Shown: positions 39,843 to 52,779, counted from the stretch's first letter. The stretch: 64,000 nt of DNA from Diphasiastrum complanatum (GCA_029204225.1 CM055094.1:18105993-18169992); one strand, 5' to 3'. The notes: a model not told the origin generated them from the letters alone. Numbers and translations: made by a program.

Positions 39843-39970
39843 ATTCAAGTTCTGTCCTCGGAACTTAAAACTGGGAAAGTGCCTCCTTAAGCTTCTTTCC
39901 TATTCCTAGGAATCGTCATCGTCTGTACATCCCCTCCATCAAACTAGATGCTCGGTAACTATACAATTTC

Positions 39971-41170
39971 TCAATCGTTTAGTTCATGTATCCAAGATCT
40001 TTTCGGGTTCAAGACGAGATACACCCGATGATTCATCCAACAGGTCCAACTGATCTCCAGATCCAAGAGCTCTCCTTCACGAAGACTCTTTTTGAGACGA
40101 CTAACGTGAAATACGGGATGCACTTGTGATCCTTCCAGGAGTTCCAATTGGTAATCTAAGGATCTGATCTTTTTCAAGATCTTAAACGGTCCTCTATATC
40201 TAGGGGACAACTTATAATGCTTGCCGGTACGCATTACACTTGAATCCTTCTGGATTCTCAAATATACCCAATCTCTCACTTGGAAGTCTCTCGGTGATCT
40301 TTTAAGATTTGCATAATGTCTGTCCCTATCCTGGGCACTCTAGACATTTTCACGTGCAATCCGTAGCATTTCCTGCATATCGTCTAGGAAATTTGCTACT
40401 TTCTGAAACTTGATCGTCCGAGTCTCAACCGCAATGGGTGACCTAGGCTCAAAATTGTACATAAGCATAAATGGGCTATAACTGGTAGCTGAATGCTTAC
40501 TACTACTATAGGCAAACTCGATCAATGGAAGGTACTTTTCCCAATCAGATTGTCATCTTGAAACATATGTGTGAAGCATTTGTTCCATCGTCTGATTTGT
40601 TCTTTCCGTCTGTCCATCCATCTCAGGATGATCAGAAGAACCCAAGCTCAGTGTCGTCTCTAGTTTAGCGAATACGGCCGACCAAAAGTGACCGGTGAAC
40701 TTCAGATCGCGATCGCTCACAATATCACTTGGTACTCCGTAAAGCCTAAATAGACGCTCTACAAATATCTGAGCTAAATCGGAAGCCTTCGTGGTGATCT
40801 TTACCAGAATAAACATAGCCAATTTGGTAAGACGGTCGACCACAACCCAAATTGCATCATGCTGTTTATTCGTCTGCGGTAACCCAACCACGAAATCCAT
40901 GGAAATACTATCCCATCTCTTATCAAGGATATCCAGTGGATGCAACAAACCGCCAGTCTTATGGCATTCAGCTTTATTCAACTGGCATTGGTCACACTTG
41001 ACCACATAAGATTCTACAAAGGGCTTAAGTTTTGGCCAATAAAAATCCCTTCGTACCAAATCCAATGTACGATGTATGTCAGGATGTCCTGCGCATGGTG
41101 AGTCATGACATTCATAAAGATTTTTATTCTCAACAACATCCACATCAGGCATTGAGACCTGATGGAATGA
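39971..41170 (-). mobile_element. Gypsy integrase and C-terminal region, decayed
   Basis: Minus strand, 5' to 3': zinc-binding HHCC domain (CAGHPDIHRT with CDQCQ) near 41095-40985, the DDE core with SMDFVVGLP, a second Asp in IVSDRD and a Glu in QTERTNQTMEQ (40910-40580), a GKY-like segment [14 protein letters not shown] near 40210, then HVSRLKK. A weak chromodomain-like end follows near 40000. Stops at 40553-40555 (TGA) and 40340-40342 (TAG) interrupt an otherwise continuous frame, and both fit loss of Arg or Gln codons by C-to-T change. Integrase motifs are intact as sequence but the protein is not. RT and gag of this copy are absent. Confidence 0.85.
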
Positions 41171-41815
41171 TTCTGTCGGTGCTTCTTCGTAAACCAAAAG
41201 CACGAAATTCAGGTGGAAGCCATGGATTTTGTTTTCTAAGTGAGAAGCGGCTAAGAGGAACAATAAAGAGCCAGCAGCAAACTACTCCTTAGTATTGGCC
41301 TTAATAGCTCGCTTGAACTCACCGAAAACAGTCTTGAACCAATTATATGGTTCAAGAGGGGCTTTGGCCAACTTAGTGTGGGACTCCACTATCCTGTGAA
41401 GGATTTGAGATGTGATGCGGTCTTTCCTGAGGTTGCCAACCATCAGGAAATCATTGAATAACTAGGCAGCTGCGTGGATGGAAGGCTCAATGATGGCTTC
41501 CAGAAGGTAGCCATCATTGGTCCAGTGCAGATCGTTGGTGAGGTCAATAAATGGCTTGATGGCCTATTTGGCGTGCTTGTGATTGGGTGAGGCCTGTGTA
41601 CCAGATGATATTCCTATAGCTGCAAGTGCGGCCTCAGTGACGCGCACTTTGTGTGTAGCTTCCTGGAAAGTGATATAGAATTTGGATTTCTCTTCCTTCC
41701 ACGTACTGAAGGCAAGAGTGATGAAATCCATATTGATACGACCCGAAAAGGCTCTCTCATGAATACCCATTGTAGTGAGTAGAGGCTCCGCAAGGGTCAT
41801 CCACTGAGTGACCAT
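41171..41815 (-). pseudogene. Unrecognised decayed ORF joined to the integrase relic
   Basis: A single minus-strand frame from 41815 runs on towards the integrase frame at 41263, with three or so in-frame stops. The composition is protein-like: a helical first part (LTTMGIHERAFSG, FITLAFSTWKEEK), a central part around NDLHWTNDGYLLEA and a basic part with WFKTVFGEFKRAIK. It matches no gypsy domain I know. It replaces the RNase H expected at this place, and lies between the integrase relic and a different gypsy copy. Confidence 0.4.
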
Positions 41816-44800
41816 TAGTTAGTTTGTATATAGCTCGTGCTAAATCCGCAAAGAAGATAATTAAAATTCGATAGTAGTTTGCATGACCCATAAACACATA
41901 AACTCCTCGAATTGTTGCTGGCAGTGGCAATTCGACAATAACTTTGATCTTAGAATAATCGGTGGCAATAACATGTCTTGATATCACATGTCCAAGCACA
42001 ACTCCGTACGAAACCCATATCTGGCATTTTTCTAGATTTAGAGAAATCTGATATTTGCAGCATCTTTCAAATACTTTCTCCAATCGATCCAGGTGGTCTG
42101 TATCTGTATTATGAACTCCCAAGTCGTCCAAGTAAATTTCAAGGAATTTCTGCAGATAATCTTTAGAAGCAAATTGCATTACTCTTTGGATTGAACTTGG
42201 TGCATTACAGAGTCCAAACGACATTACTTTGTAAGCATAGGTGCCCCATTATGTTGCAAAAGCAGTTTTGTGGCGATCGACAAGTGCAATCTTAACCTGG
42301 TTGTAGCCACTAAATCCATCCAGGAAACTATAAGCTTTGGCTCCAGCAAGGCGATCCAAAATGCTTTCAGTAAAAGGTAATAGAAAGTGATCCTTCCGTG
42401 TCACTTTATTCAATGCTTTGAGATTCACACAGATTTGCAATTTCTCATTTTTCTTAGGAACAATGACAATCGGTGAAATCCATTCAGTGTGCTCGATCTC
42501 ATAAATGAAATCGGCGTCAAGCAATCTCTGAAGTTCTTTCTTTATCAGATACGCCACATTAGGATTACAGTGATAGAACTTTGTAACCTTTGGAATTGCA
42601 TCCGGTACTAAAGGTATGGTATGTTCAATCACTGATGTCGGAATACCCTTCAAATCTTGATAAGTCCATGCAAAGTAATCTTGATACTTAATAAGTAACA
42701 AATGGAGTGCTTGATACTGTTCAGGAGTAAGTTGTGATCCCACTTGTACAATATTTTTCGGTTCTCCTGGTTTAGCAAGATTCATTGGCTGCATCCTAGC
42801 TGGGCCATCGTAAACCTCTCTAGATTCCGGCATGTGTTCTTCAGGTTCACGATGTGCTTTAGGTAAATAACCACACCATCCAGTGTATAACATTTAAAAT
42901 GCTCTGGCATATCATGCTGGACTACATTTGCCTGTTCTTTTTCGAAAGGACTTGTCTTGGATCTTCGTTTACCCTTCTTAGCAGGAATTGATCATGGAGG
43001 AGATGACTTTCGGGATGATAAATCTTTCTTCACAGGTGAAGACTTCCTAGATGATGATGTCTTGCTGGAAATCTGACTTGAAGGATCATTCTTGACTTTT
43101 TCTTTGCCTTTATCCAATAAGGGTGGCACTTTCTTTGATTCGATCTTTTGAGAGGGATTTTCCCATTTCAAGACCGTATTATAATGTTGCTTAGCTTGTT
43201 TCTTCGTAATCAAACCTGTGATCCTGCCTCCCTTCAATATAACTGCTTTGGGCGGTTTGATTGTTGGTCCATCAGGAACATTATGCACTCCAAATCTGGT
43301 CAAATCCATATGATGTAGAATTTGTTCATCCGTAAGTTCTACATTGCCATCATAAGTTAAGGCATGGCTCACTGGTATGAGATCATCCTCAATTGGATCT
43401 GGTATAGGTTCTGTTGATATCCAGACTACATTCAGCACATTTAGTGGAAACGTGATTGGTGTATCCAAAGTTCGATCTAATAAGAAAATATCACTCAACT
43501 CTAATTGAATATCTTGTTGACACATATATCATGTTGTACAATCAATTGTTGCAAGAGCTTCATGCCAATTGACAATATCCATTTGAGAATCGCAGTGAAC
43601 TCCCAATTTTTTCTCTGGTCGATCACAAGTGTGATCCGTTGTTGATGAATCGTCATCTGCTTTTTGAACCACTGGTTTGATAATCCAAATCGTAGGATCA
43701 ACTTTAACTGCACGTTCACGATTTTCAAAAGTGATTTTTTTGGTACCCCAGTTATGAATTACTTGCACAACTCGTAACCATGGACGTCCTAATAGAACTC
43801 GGTAGACATTTGGTGCTTCTGGTAAGTCCATCATGACGAAAGTAATGACGAACTGTACTCCTGCAATCCTGACAGGTATATCTTCCACCATTCCTTGTGG
43901 ATGAGCTGTCGTTTGATCCGCTAGCTTAATAGCAAAAGTAGCAGGCTTAATCTTTTTAAGGCCCCATTTTGTACATAGCTTTGTAGAAATCAGATTAACT
44001 CCTGAACCGCCATCTATCACGACTGCTTCATTAGAAAATTTTATATGTTGTATCGGCAGAGTGATATTCTTTTGTTCACTTTCCCAAGCGGCTCCAACAT
44101 GGAATACATCGTTAGATTCTTCAAATCCAGCACAAAAAAACGGCTCCTGGTGGACTTCTAGTTCTTCTTGAGCTAACTTTTGCGCTAAGACTTCTTTAGC
44201 TTTTGGCACCAACTTTAGGAACTCTCCTAATGAAATATTGATCTTGCTAGACAAAATGTTCATGAGTAATTCTGTATGCGGTGCTTCCGGTTCAGTCATC
44301 TTGAGGGTTCTTTGTGATGATGTAATTGATCATTCATATCCGTACGTAAATTTCTTGGAGGCTGCAATGGTGAAGACCGAACTTCAGCTGTTACTTTAGC
44401 AACTTTAAGTTCCTCTTCTTCTTGCAGATGTTTAATCGACTGTCTCATATCCTGATATCTTTGTTTTTCTGCATTAAGATTTGGATAGACTCCCGATGAT
44501 GTTGGTGTTTCGTTCAATGGAATAGAATCAGCAGGTACTGGATCCACTACTGATTCTTTTTGCTTTTGTGCTTTGGTGACCACCATCAAGGGTGCACTTG
44601 GTTTATTTTGAGCTATTGATCCTTGCTTGATAGTTATCAAATTTACAGGTGTTGTAGCTGGTGGTGGCTTCGATCTTGCTGGACAGTCTTTGTAGCAATG
44701 CCCATATCCACAATCACGATAGAATGGTACAAATTTTTCTTTATTTGAGAATTATACAACTTTGTTTTCTCCACATGCAAAGCATCCAAGTGGTGCTCTC

Positions 44801-44981
44801 GTCCAATTTCTCGAGGCTTGTTTTTGAGTAGTGTGAAAGATTCAACTAGTTTCATCACATTTTGCAATATTTCCATATTTGGCATATTGAGGCCAAAACT
44901 TGTTTTAGACTTAGAGGTTGACTTTTCAAAGTTCATTAGTCTAAATTTCATTTGAATAAACAAATTTTGAAAGTGTGGCAA
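41816..44981 (-). mobile_element. Gypsy relic: gag end, protease, reverse transcriptase
   Basis: Minus strand, 5' to 3': gag C-terminal region with a degraded Cys/His segment (CGYGHCYKDC) near 44700, protease with VVIDGGSGVNLIS at 44025 and the LLGRPWLR segment near 43790, a Lys/Ser-rich linker (43100-42960), then RT with WISPIVIVPKKN, YSFLDGFSGYNQVKI and, at 42150-42120, an intact YLDDLGVH motif. The copy stops in the RT-RNase H connection (FMGHANYYRI) near 41830. Frame changes lie near 43525, 42990 and 42245. It is the best-preserved member of the lineage represented also at 33.4-35.6 kb. Confidence 0.85.
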
Positions 44982-45481
44982 AGATAGAATGCGCGTTTGA
45001 GTAGATTCAATTTGAAAAAGTTGGGTACATTGAATCTAGACCCAAAATTGGTAGGGTTAGCATTTTGGTGGGAAAGCCAAGTGGCCAAATAGGGTTTGGA
45101 CCTGTTATAAAAGGATGTAACTCGTGGAGAGAGTCATCTTCTCTCTTCTCTATCTCATTTCATGCTTATACATGGTTCTCTTGGGTTCTACTATCCACTG
45201 GTGCACTATCTTGGTGATTGCTTGCAATTCTATGTGTAGAATGATCTATATTTGTTATTTTTGGATCCACACGTGTGAAATACAGTAGCTTGCTGGTTTT
45301 GTACGTATAGCAACAATACATAATCATTTCATTCAAGTTTGAACAAGTTCTATTAGTGTTTGCATCTCAAATTGTGTGTAGATGCTGATTTTTCTACATT
45401 GGTGAAATTGGTAGTGTATTTCTCTTTCTAACCAAAGATCATTCAAGTAGATTGGATCTTAAGGATCTGAAATCTTTCACA
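44982..45481 (+). mobile_element. Copia LTR-like segment with TATA box
   Basis: The stretch ends at TCTTTCACA directly before a primer-binding site, which marks the right LTR boundary. A TATAAAAG box lies at 45106-45113, followed by a CT-rich leader. The left boundary cannot be fixed because no matching second LTR is present. It differs from the LTR at 51.9 kb. Confidence 0.5.
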
Positions 45482-45493
45482 TGGTATCAGAGC
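45482..45493 (+). other. Primer-binding site (tRNA-iMet)
   Basis: TGGTATCAGAGC, complementary to the initiator tRNA-Met 3' end, sits about 580 bp upstream of the first copia gag start. Confidence 0.9.
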
Positions 45494-46073
45494 TTGTGTT
45501 TCAGGTTATGAAGGAGGAAATCAGATCTATCAATGATTTGGTGAAGATATCAAGTCTAGAGCATGCTAGAGAGGATTCTACACCAAAATCGGATTTTTTG
45601 CTTTTGTAGATTGGATCTTTTGTAGATCAAAACACTAAATAGGTCAATATACTTGTTCAATTCTGTTTTTTGAATTCACATGCTGGATTTGGCCGATTTG
45701 TGGATCATTGGTTCAGCCTAAGTGGTGGTTTATAGATTGCATATCAAATTTTTAGCATTTGCATGTAGATTTGGAATAGTCAATTTTTGTGATTTTGTCA
45801 AAAACCTAATTTTGATTGGATCTCTAGATAGTGAGGTTGCTGGACTTCATTTGAGTGTGTTTCAATCTTAGGAAGTGGCAAAAGTCATTAGATTGAGGAT
45901 AGATCATAGGTTGATCAAGATTCCATGATTCAATGTGTTGATTTGCTTGGATAAGTGCTAGAAGAGAATTTGTGAGATAGTTTCAAATCTTGGTGATTTC
46001 TTTTGAAAGCATTTGTTGTTGTTCAAATGAGTGCTTTGTGCATTGAAGCAGGTTAAGATCAGGTCATTGCTAC

Positions 46074-47555
46074 ATGGCAACCTCAATTGGAGTCATGTTG
46101 GAAGCCAATGATAGGCTTACCTCAAGTAACTATTCATTATGGAAAGTGAGGATGGAGTCACTTCTTGAGGTGAATGATGTTTTGGATATTGTTGTAGGTT
46201 TGGAGGAGAGACCAGCAACACAACAAGATCAATTGAGGTATGACAAGAGGGCCAAGAAGGCTCTACACATGATAAAGATGAATGTTACCAATGAACTTCT
46301 CAAGGAAGTTGGTAAGTGCACATCATCTTTGGAAGCTTGGAATTCATTGAATAGGCTTTATGAATCCAAGTCTACTTCTAGAGTGTTGACTCTAAGAAGG
46401 CAAATCTTTTCTTGTTTGCAAAAGAATGAAGAAAGTCCAAGTACTTTTGTTTTGAGAATGAAAGCATTGAATGATGAGTTAGCTTGCATAGATGAAAGCA
46501 TTAAGGAAGGAGAACTTATTCAAGTGATTCTTAATGGATTGTTGGATGCTCATGCTAACATTGTTCAAAGTATTGCTATTCAAAAGACTTTGCAAAGTTT
46601 GATGGATCTTCAAGAGATCTTGATCAATGAGGAATATAGGCTTCAAGCAAGAGGTGGATCTACATCGACACTTCAAGAGGATGCTATGTTCACAAAGGGC
46701 AAATTCAAGGGCAAAACCAAAAGCAAGTGGTCTAAAGGGCAAGATCAAGTGGATGCTTCTTCAAGTGGCAAAAAGAAGGATAGATCAAAGCTCAAGTGCT
46801 TCTATTGTGGCATCAAAGGACACTTTGCAAGTGAGTGCTACAAGAAGAAGAGAGATCAAGGAGACAAGCAAGGTAATATTACTCTTGATGAGGATGGTTT
46901 GGATGTGCAAGATGCAAATGATGATGCTTTTGTGATGTCTTCATGTATGCTTGCTAATGATGGAGATCTAGATCCTTGGTGGATTGATAGTGGAGCAAGT
47001 TCACACATGACCTTTCACAAAGAGTACTTCACTTCTTTGTTGGCATATGGAGATGACAAGAGGGTGATCTACACGGCCAATGATGGTGAGTGTGCAATCA
47101 AAGGGATTGGCACAATTTCTATTTCTCTCTCTACAAATAGGAATGTTCATTTGGAGGATGTCTTGTTTATTCCATCTATTACCAAGAATTTGCTTAGTGT
47201 GAGTCAAATGCTAAGTAAGGGCCTCAAGGTGGAGTTTGATGGAGATGCTTGTTTGATCAAAAGGAAGGATGTCTTCATTGGAAAAGGTAAAAGGCAAGGA
47301 AAGTTGTTCAAACTTGATGCTTGTGTTATTGCTAACCAAGTTGGATGTGTTGCAAGGGAGCAAATTTCTATTCAAGAGGTTTGGCACAAAAGGATGGGAC
47401 ACCTCAGCTTCAAGTCATTGGAGGTAATGGCAAGGAAGAAGGTTGTGATTGGTCTTCCAAGTTCCTTAAGTAATGACAAGCATGTTTGTGAGTCTTGTGC
47501 TTTGTCTAAGTCACATAGACTACCTTATACTAGATCTATTTCTAGGAGATCTTAG
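46074..47555 (+). mobile_element. Copia element A: gag-protease-pre-integrase ORF, truncated
   Basis: An open frame of 493 codons. It begins with the copia gag motif LTSSNYSLWKVRMESLL, has a zinc knuckle CFYCGIKGHFASEC (residues about 241-254), the protease core WWIDSGASSHMT (about 303-314), and the GAG-pre-integrase segment VWHKRMGHLSFKSLE (about 440-455). It stops just after the pre-integrase Cys motif (CESCALSKSH), where integrase should begin. There is no frameshift within it, so it is unusually well kept. It belongs with the primer site at 45482. It differs from the next gag (47.8 kb) enough to be a separate family member. Confidence 0.9.
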
Positions 47556-47829
47556 CCATTTTGTTTCATGCAATATCATTGTATTTGAGTCAAATTTGGT
47601 TTCTTAGTGTATTTCACACGTGCTAAGAGTGTTAGATTCTAACTTTGCCTATACTCCATCATTTGATGTGACATAGATCTTGTTTTAGAGAGATTTGAGT
47701 AGCTAGTGAGAATCAATTCACAAATTGTTGTAAGATCTTTCATAGGAGGAGATAGTACTCAATTATTGGATCCTATTGAAAGTGTGTAACAACATTTATT
47801 GTTCATCATTTGAGTTTTCTTCACTTCAA
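47556..47829. other. Junction between copia A and copia B
   Basis: Contains ATTTCACACGTG-like words seen in nearby copia LTRs but no TG...CA LTR and no primer-binding site. It may be the leader of element B. Confidence 0.4.
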
Positions 47830-49440
47830 ATGTCTTCAATGGGTTCATCCTTATTGGAACCAAGTGAAAGATTGACCACTTCAAATTATTCAATTTGGAA
47901 AATGAGTATGGAGTCCATCTTGATCCTTCAAGACGTGATGGACATAGTTCTTGGCCTTGAAGAAGAACCACAAGTTCTTCAAGAGGTTCAAAAATACAAA
48001 AAGAGAGCTAGGATGGCTCTCCACTACATTAAGATGAATGTCTCTAATGAGATATTGAGGGAGATAGGTACTTGTACAACAGCCAAAGAAGCTTGGGATT
48101 GTCTCAAGACTATCTATGAGGCTAAGAATACCTCTAGGCTTCTCACTCTTAGGAATCAAATCTTTCAAAGTAGCCAAAAGAGTGATGAGAGTGCATCTAG
48201 TTATGTTTTGAGAGTAAAAGATATTCATAGAGAGCTTGCTTGTATTGGTGATTCCATCAATCAAAATGAGCTAGTTCAACTCATTCTCAATGGCTTGAGA
48301 AGTGAATTTGATAATCTTGTCCAATCCTATGCCATTAAGGAGGAGCTACCAAGTTTGGAGGCTCTCCAAAGTGTGCTAATTTCAGAAGAATCAAGACAAG
48401 AGTACAAGCTCTTGAGGATGGACAAGCTTTCTCTCACTCATAATGATGGCAAAGCTCTCTTTTCCAAGGATAAGCACAAAGAGAGGAGCAAGAACCAACA
48501 TCAACAATCCTCAAGCAAGGACAAAGTCAAATCCAAAGACAAAGATGAGGAGGAAGATGATTCCTCTAATGCTTCATCATCCAAGCTCAAGAAGAAGAAG
48601 AAGATCAAGTGCTTTTACTGTGGCAAGAAAGGTCATTATGCCACCAATTGCTTCAAAAAGAAGAATCAACTCAAGCAAGCCAATATTACCAATGAGAAGG
48701 AAGACACTATTGCAAGTGATGGAGAGGGATCTCTTATGGTCTCTAGTTTCTCATCTACTCATTTCAAGAAGGACGGCCTATGGTATATTGATAGTGGAGC
48801 CTCTTCACATATGTGTAGCTCCAAGGACTCTTTCTCTTCTATTGCACCTTATGATGAAGTGAAGAAATCAATATACACTGCAAATGATTTTGAATGTCCT
48901 ATTGAAGGCATAGGGAACATTCCCTTGAAGCTTGAATCCTCTAAAGTTCTTTCTCTCTCTAGAGTTCTTTATGTACCTAAGCTTACCAAGAATCTTATTA
49001 GTGTTGGCCAATTGCTTGATAATGGCCTTGATGTAAAATTCAATGTTGATACTTGCACTATCAAGAAGAATGATGAGATACTTGCATTAGGATCTAGATT
49101 TGGTGGCATCTATAAACTAGATCCAAATGAGTATGTGAATGCTTGTAATGTTGCTCTTGTGAACAAGCTCTCTATGGAGGAATTATGGCATAGGAGGTTG
49201 GGACATCCCAACTACAAATCCATGCTCTCTATGATCAAAGAATCCAAAGCTATTGGCTTGCCAAAGTCATTCTCCAAGAAGATCAAGCCTTGTGAGACTT
49301 GTGCTATTGCTAAATCTCACAAAAAGCCATTTACAAGATCTTCTATCAAAATCAAGCATCCTTTGGAGTTAATCCACTCGGATGTGCATTTCTCATCAAC
49401 TACGCAAAGGAGGAGCCACTTGTTTTGTTACTTTCATTGA
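47830..49440 (+). mobile_element. Copia element B: gag, protease, pre-integrase
   Basis: Plus-strand frame from ATG at 47830. Gag begins with LTTSNYSIWKMSMESILIL; a charged Lys/Ser/Asp linker leads to the zinc knuckle CFYCGKKGHYATNC near 48612; the protease motif WYIDSGASSHMC is near 48783; the GAG-pre-integrase segment LWHRRLGHPNYKSM is near 49185. The frame is lost near 49405, just after HSDVHF, and the rest of integrase continues in another frame. The upstream in-frame ATG at 47776 lies in untypical sequence, so the start at 47830 is preferred because it matches related copies. Confidence 0.9.
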
Positions 49441-51817
49441 TGATTACACAAGATTCACTTGGATATATCTTCTTGCTTCAAAATCTATGGTGTTTGATCA
49501 TTTCCTTATTTTCAAAGCTTATGTAGAGAAGCAATTCTCATTCAAGATTAAAGCTCTTAGAAGTGATGGAGGTGGTGAATATATCTCCAATAAATTTCAA
49601 GATTTTTGTGAGCTTGAAGGCATTAAAAGAGAGTTTTCTTGTGCCTACTCTCCATCTCAAAATGGAGTGGCCGAGAGAAAGAATAGATCTCTATGTGAAT
49701 GTGCAAAATCTATGAGAATTGAGGCATCTTTGCCCAAAGATTTTTGGGGAGAAGCCATTAATTGTGCAAATTATCTTTGCAATAGGCTCCCACATATAGC
49801 TCTTGGAGGAAAGTCACCATATGAAATCTTATTTTTGAAGAAGCCTAAGGTTGATCACCTTAGAGTTTTTGGATGCTTATGCTTTGTCCATATTCCCTTG
49901 GAAACAAGGAAGAAGGAAGATCCTAGTGCATGCAAAGGGATCATGGTTGGATACTCATCCACCAAGAAGGCCTATAGAGTCTTTATACTCTCTACTTCTC
50001 AAGTTATTGAAAGTAGAGATGCTGTATTTCATGAAGATCAACACTCATCATTTGAAGAGGCCGAGATCAAGAAATCTATGGATGCATCATCAATTATTGA
50101 TTTTGAAGACAATCATGATGTGATGGGGTCGAGATTTGAAGAAGACTCTCCTCAGATTTTTTCACCAAGAAGATCCATGAGAGATAGATCCGAGCCTAAG
50201 AGGCTCTCATATGTTGACAAAGGCAAACAAGTGGATCTTGATTCCACTAATTATGTTTTTTATGTCTCTCATGAAGAGCCAAAGAATGTACAAGAGGCAC
50301 TCAATACCAAGGAGTGGTATGATGCCATGAAGCAAGAGTATGATGCATTGATCACCAACAATACTTGGGAGCTTGTGGATCCTCCTTCCAACAAGCATGT
50401 GATTGGTTGCAAGTGGGTATTTCGGATCAAGTTCAATCATGATGGCACCATCAACAAGCATAAAGCAAGATTATGTGCCAAAGGATTTGCTCAAATCCAT
50501 GGTCTTGATTATGAGGAGACCTTTACACCCGTTGCAAAGATGGTGACAATAAGAATTCTTATTTCTCTTGCTTGTTTTTTCAAGTGGAAGGTGTTCCAAT
50601 TAGATGTATCCAATGCTTTTCTAAATGGTTATCTTGAGGAGGAGATCTATATGGAACAACCTCAAGGATTCATCAAGGATGAGTCCAAAGTGTGCTTGCT
50701 CTTCAAAAGTCTTTATGGACTCAAGCAAGCACCAAGATCATGGTATTCAAGACTTAACTCTTTTCTTATCTCACTAGGATTTACTCTTAGTGACTATGAT
50801 CCTTCCATGTATCTAAAGTTTGTTGATAGCAATATTGTCATTCTTCTAATTTATGTTGATGACATTATTCTTTGTGGAAGTTGTATCAAGCTAGTTGATG
50901 AAACCAAGCTAGCACTTGAATGTGAGTTTAAAATGCAAGATCTAGGAGAGATACATTACATCCTAGGCCTAGAAATTGATTTTTATGAAAATCATGTCTT
51001 TATATGCCAATCTAGATATGCTCACTCTATGTTGAAAAAATTCCATATGGAAAATTCTAAGAGCAAAGATACTCCAATGGAGCAAATTGTAAAAGATCCT
51101 AATAAAGGTAATGAAAGATCCTTTGAGGACATCACACTTTTTAGGAGTCTTGTAGGCTCCTTGATTTGGCTTACCATTACTAGGCCCGATCTTAGTTTTT
51201 GTGTGCACAAATTGAGTCAATTTATGTAAGAACCTAAGATCCATCATTGGAAGATGGCCAAGAGGATTCTAAGATATGTATCTTCATCTTGTGATTATGG
51301 TCTACTCTATAAAAGTGAAGATCTATCCATTATTGGCTACTCGGATTCGGACTTTGCAAGTGACAAGATGGATCGAAAGTCTATTAGTGCATACACTATC
51401 TTTCTTGGAGGCAATCTAATATCTTGGCTTTCCAAAAAGCAAGATACTATATCTCTCTCTTCATGTGAGGCCGAGTACTAAGCACTCACTACAACTACCA
51501 AAGAAGTGCTTTGGATCAAGAGGTTATTAATGGAACTAAAGTGCATCAAGGAGGATGATCTACCAATGATCAAGTGTGATAACATCTCGGCCCAAGCTCT
51601 TGCCAATAATCCCATATTTCATGCAAGAAGCAAGCACATAGAAGTGGCACACCATTTTGTGAGGGAAAAGCTTATTGGAGGAGAAATCTATTTGGAGCAT
51701 GTCAACTCGTCCTCTTGTATTGCCGATCTACTCACCAAGCCTTTGAGCGAAAGTGCTTTTATCAAGCATAGATCTAATCTTGGAGTTATATCAAGATCAA
51801 TGCTCAAATCTTCATAG
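49382..51817 (+). mobile_element. Copia element B: integrase, reverse transcriptase, RNase H
   Basis: One frame from about 49405 to 51817. Integrase retains FIDDYTRFTW, SDGGGEY and SQNGVAERKNR (catalytic D, D, E). The linker contains CKWVFRIKFN; RT has [24 protein letters not shown] and the catalytic YVDDIILCG near 50857; RNase H has YSDSDFASD and SSCEAEY, ending near the HIEVAHHFVRE motif. Two in-frame TAA codons break it: 51227-51229 after SQFM and 51479-51481 after EAEY. With the frameshift near 49405 these are its only obvious lesions, so it decayed fairly recently. It needs an LTR pair and lacks the 5' one. Confidence 0.92.
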
Positions 51818-51900
51818 ATAATTTTTTAGGAGTGTGAAGAATTGAAAAAGATTATCTATGTTAGATATAGTGGTCTTATGTTTTTTACATCAAGCATCTA

Positions 51901-51909
51901 GGTGAGGGA
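51901..51909 (+). other. Polypurine tract of copia B
   Basis: GGTGAGGGA immediately precedes the 3' LTR start, as expected for the plus-strand primer. Confidence 0.75.
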
Positions 51910-52536
51910 TGTTGATAGGAATAAATTTGGCCTAGATGGCAAATTATGCATTTCCACTTGTAATGCCACTATTGAGCCAAAATAAAGTAAGAGGCTAAAC
52001 ACTTGCTAATTAGAGTGTAGACAAGTGTAAAGTTTTTGTTTGATGAATTCCAAGAGGTCCAATAGGAAATTGAGGTGTGCTTGAATATAGTCCAATAGAA
52101 TTAAGAGGTGCATAGATCAATGATCCAATAGGATCAAGAGGTGACAAAATGTGGTCCAATCATAGTTAAGCATAGTGGTAGCTCGTGGACCTACTAGTAT
52201 CATTGTACTTCTCATTTTGAAGTCAATTGATTTAGTGATTTCATGGATTTTGTGAGTTATTGGATTTCTAGCTTTCTCTCTCTACCCGAGAGCTCTTGAT
52301 GCATTTTCTCTCTCTACCCGAGGAGAGCAGCTTGTTTTTACTTAGATTATTTTTTGAATACTTCCCACATGTGTGAGTGAGAGTTGGAAGTGATTGACTG
52401 CATGTAGTAGTGTGTTTTTGCCATAGAATTCAAGATTGATCTTGAATCTCAATCTAGTCTTGATCTTGGTGCATCTACACACCTTAAGAGATCACAAGTA
52501 CATGTAGTGGACAGTCCACACGTGTGAAATTCAACA
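51910..52536 (+). mobile_element. 3' LTR of copia B
   Basis: Begins TGTTGATAGG directly after the polypurine tract and ends AAATTCAACA, giving TGTTGA...TCAACA inverted termini and 627 bp. A CTCTCTCTACCCGAG word is directly repeated near 52275 and 52305. No second copy of this LTR occurs in the window, so no insertion age can be estimated. Confidence 0.85.
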
Positions 52537-52779
52537 AATGAGTGTCTGGTATTGAAGCAAAGGCTGATAACGAGATATTCCCATTTGTGTATTGCTAAAA
52601 TTCATGATACGAGTTATTGCCCATTTAATCCAAAATTATCAAATTTTAGAATGTCAATATATGTCTTCTTGTTGAGATTGTGGATCTGGACATAGCTACA
52701 AAGATTATCCTACAAGGCCGAATGTACTGAAACCCAATGCTCCAGTGAATTTGATATCCATAAATAAAAAATAATTCTA

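Noticed and set aside
42992-43525. Independent host gene of 177 codons
   Set aside because: Lys/Ser-rich linker between protease and RT in the gypsy relic; similar sequence occurs at the same place in the sister relic (34.5-35.2 kb).
49851-50123. 90-codon frame within copia pol
   Set aside because: Out-of-frame shadow of integrase, with no motif.
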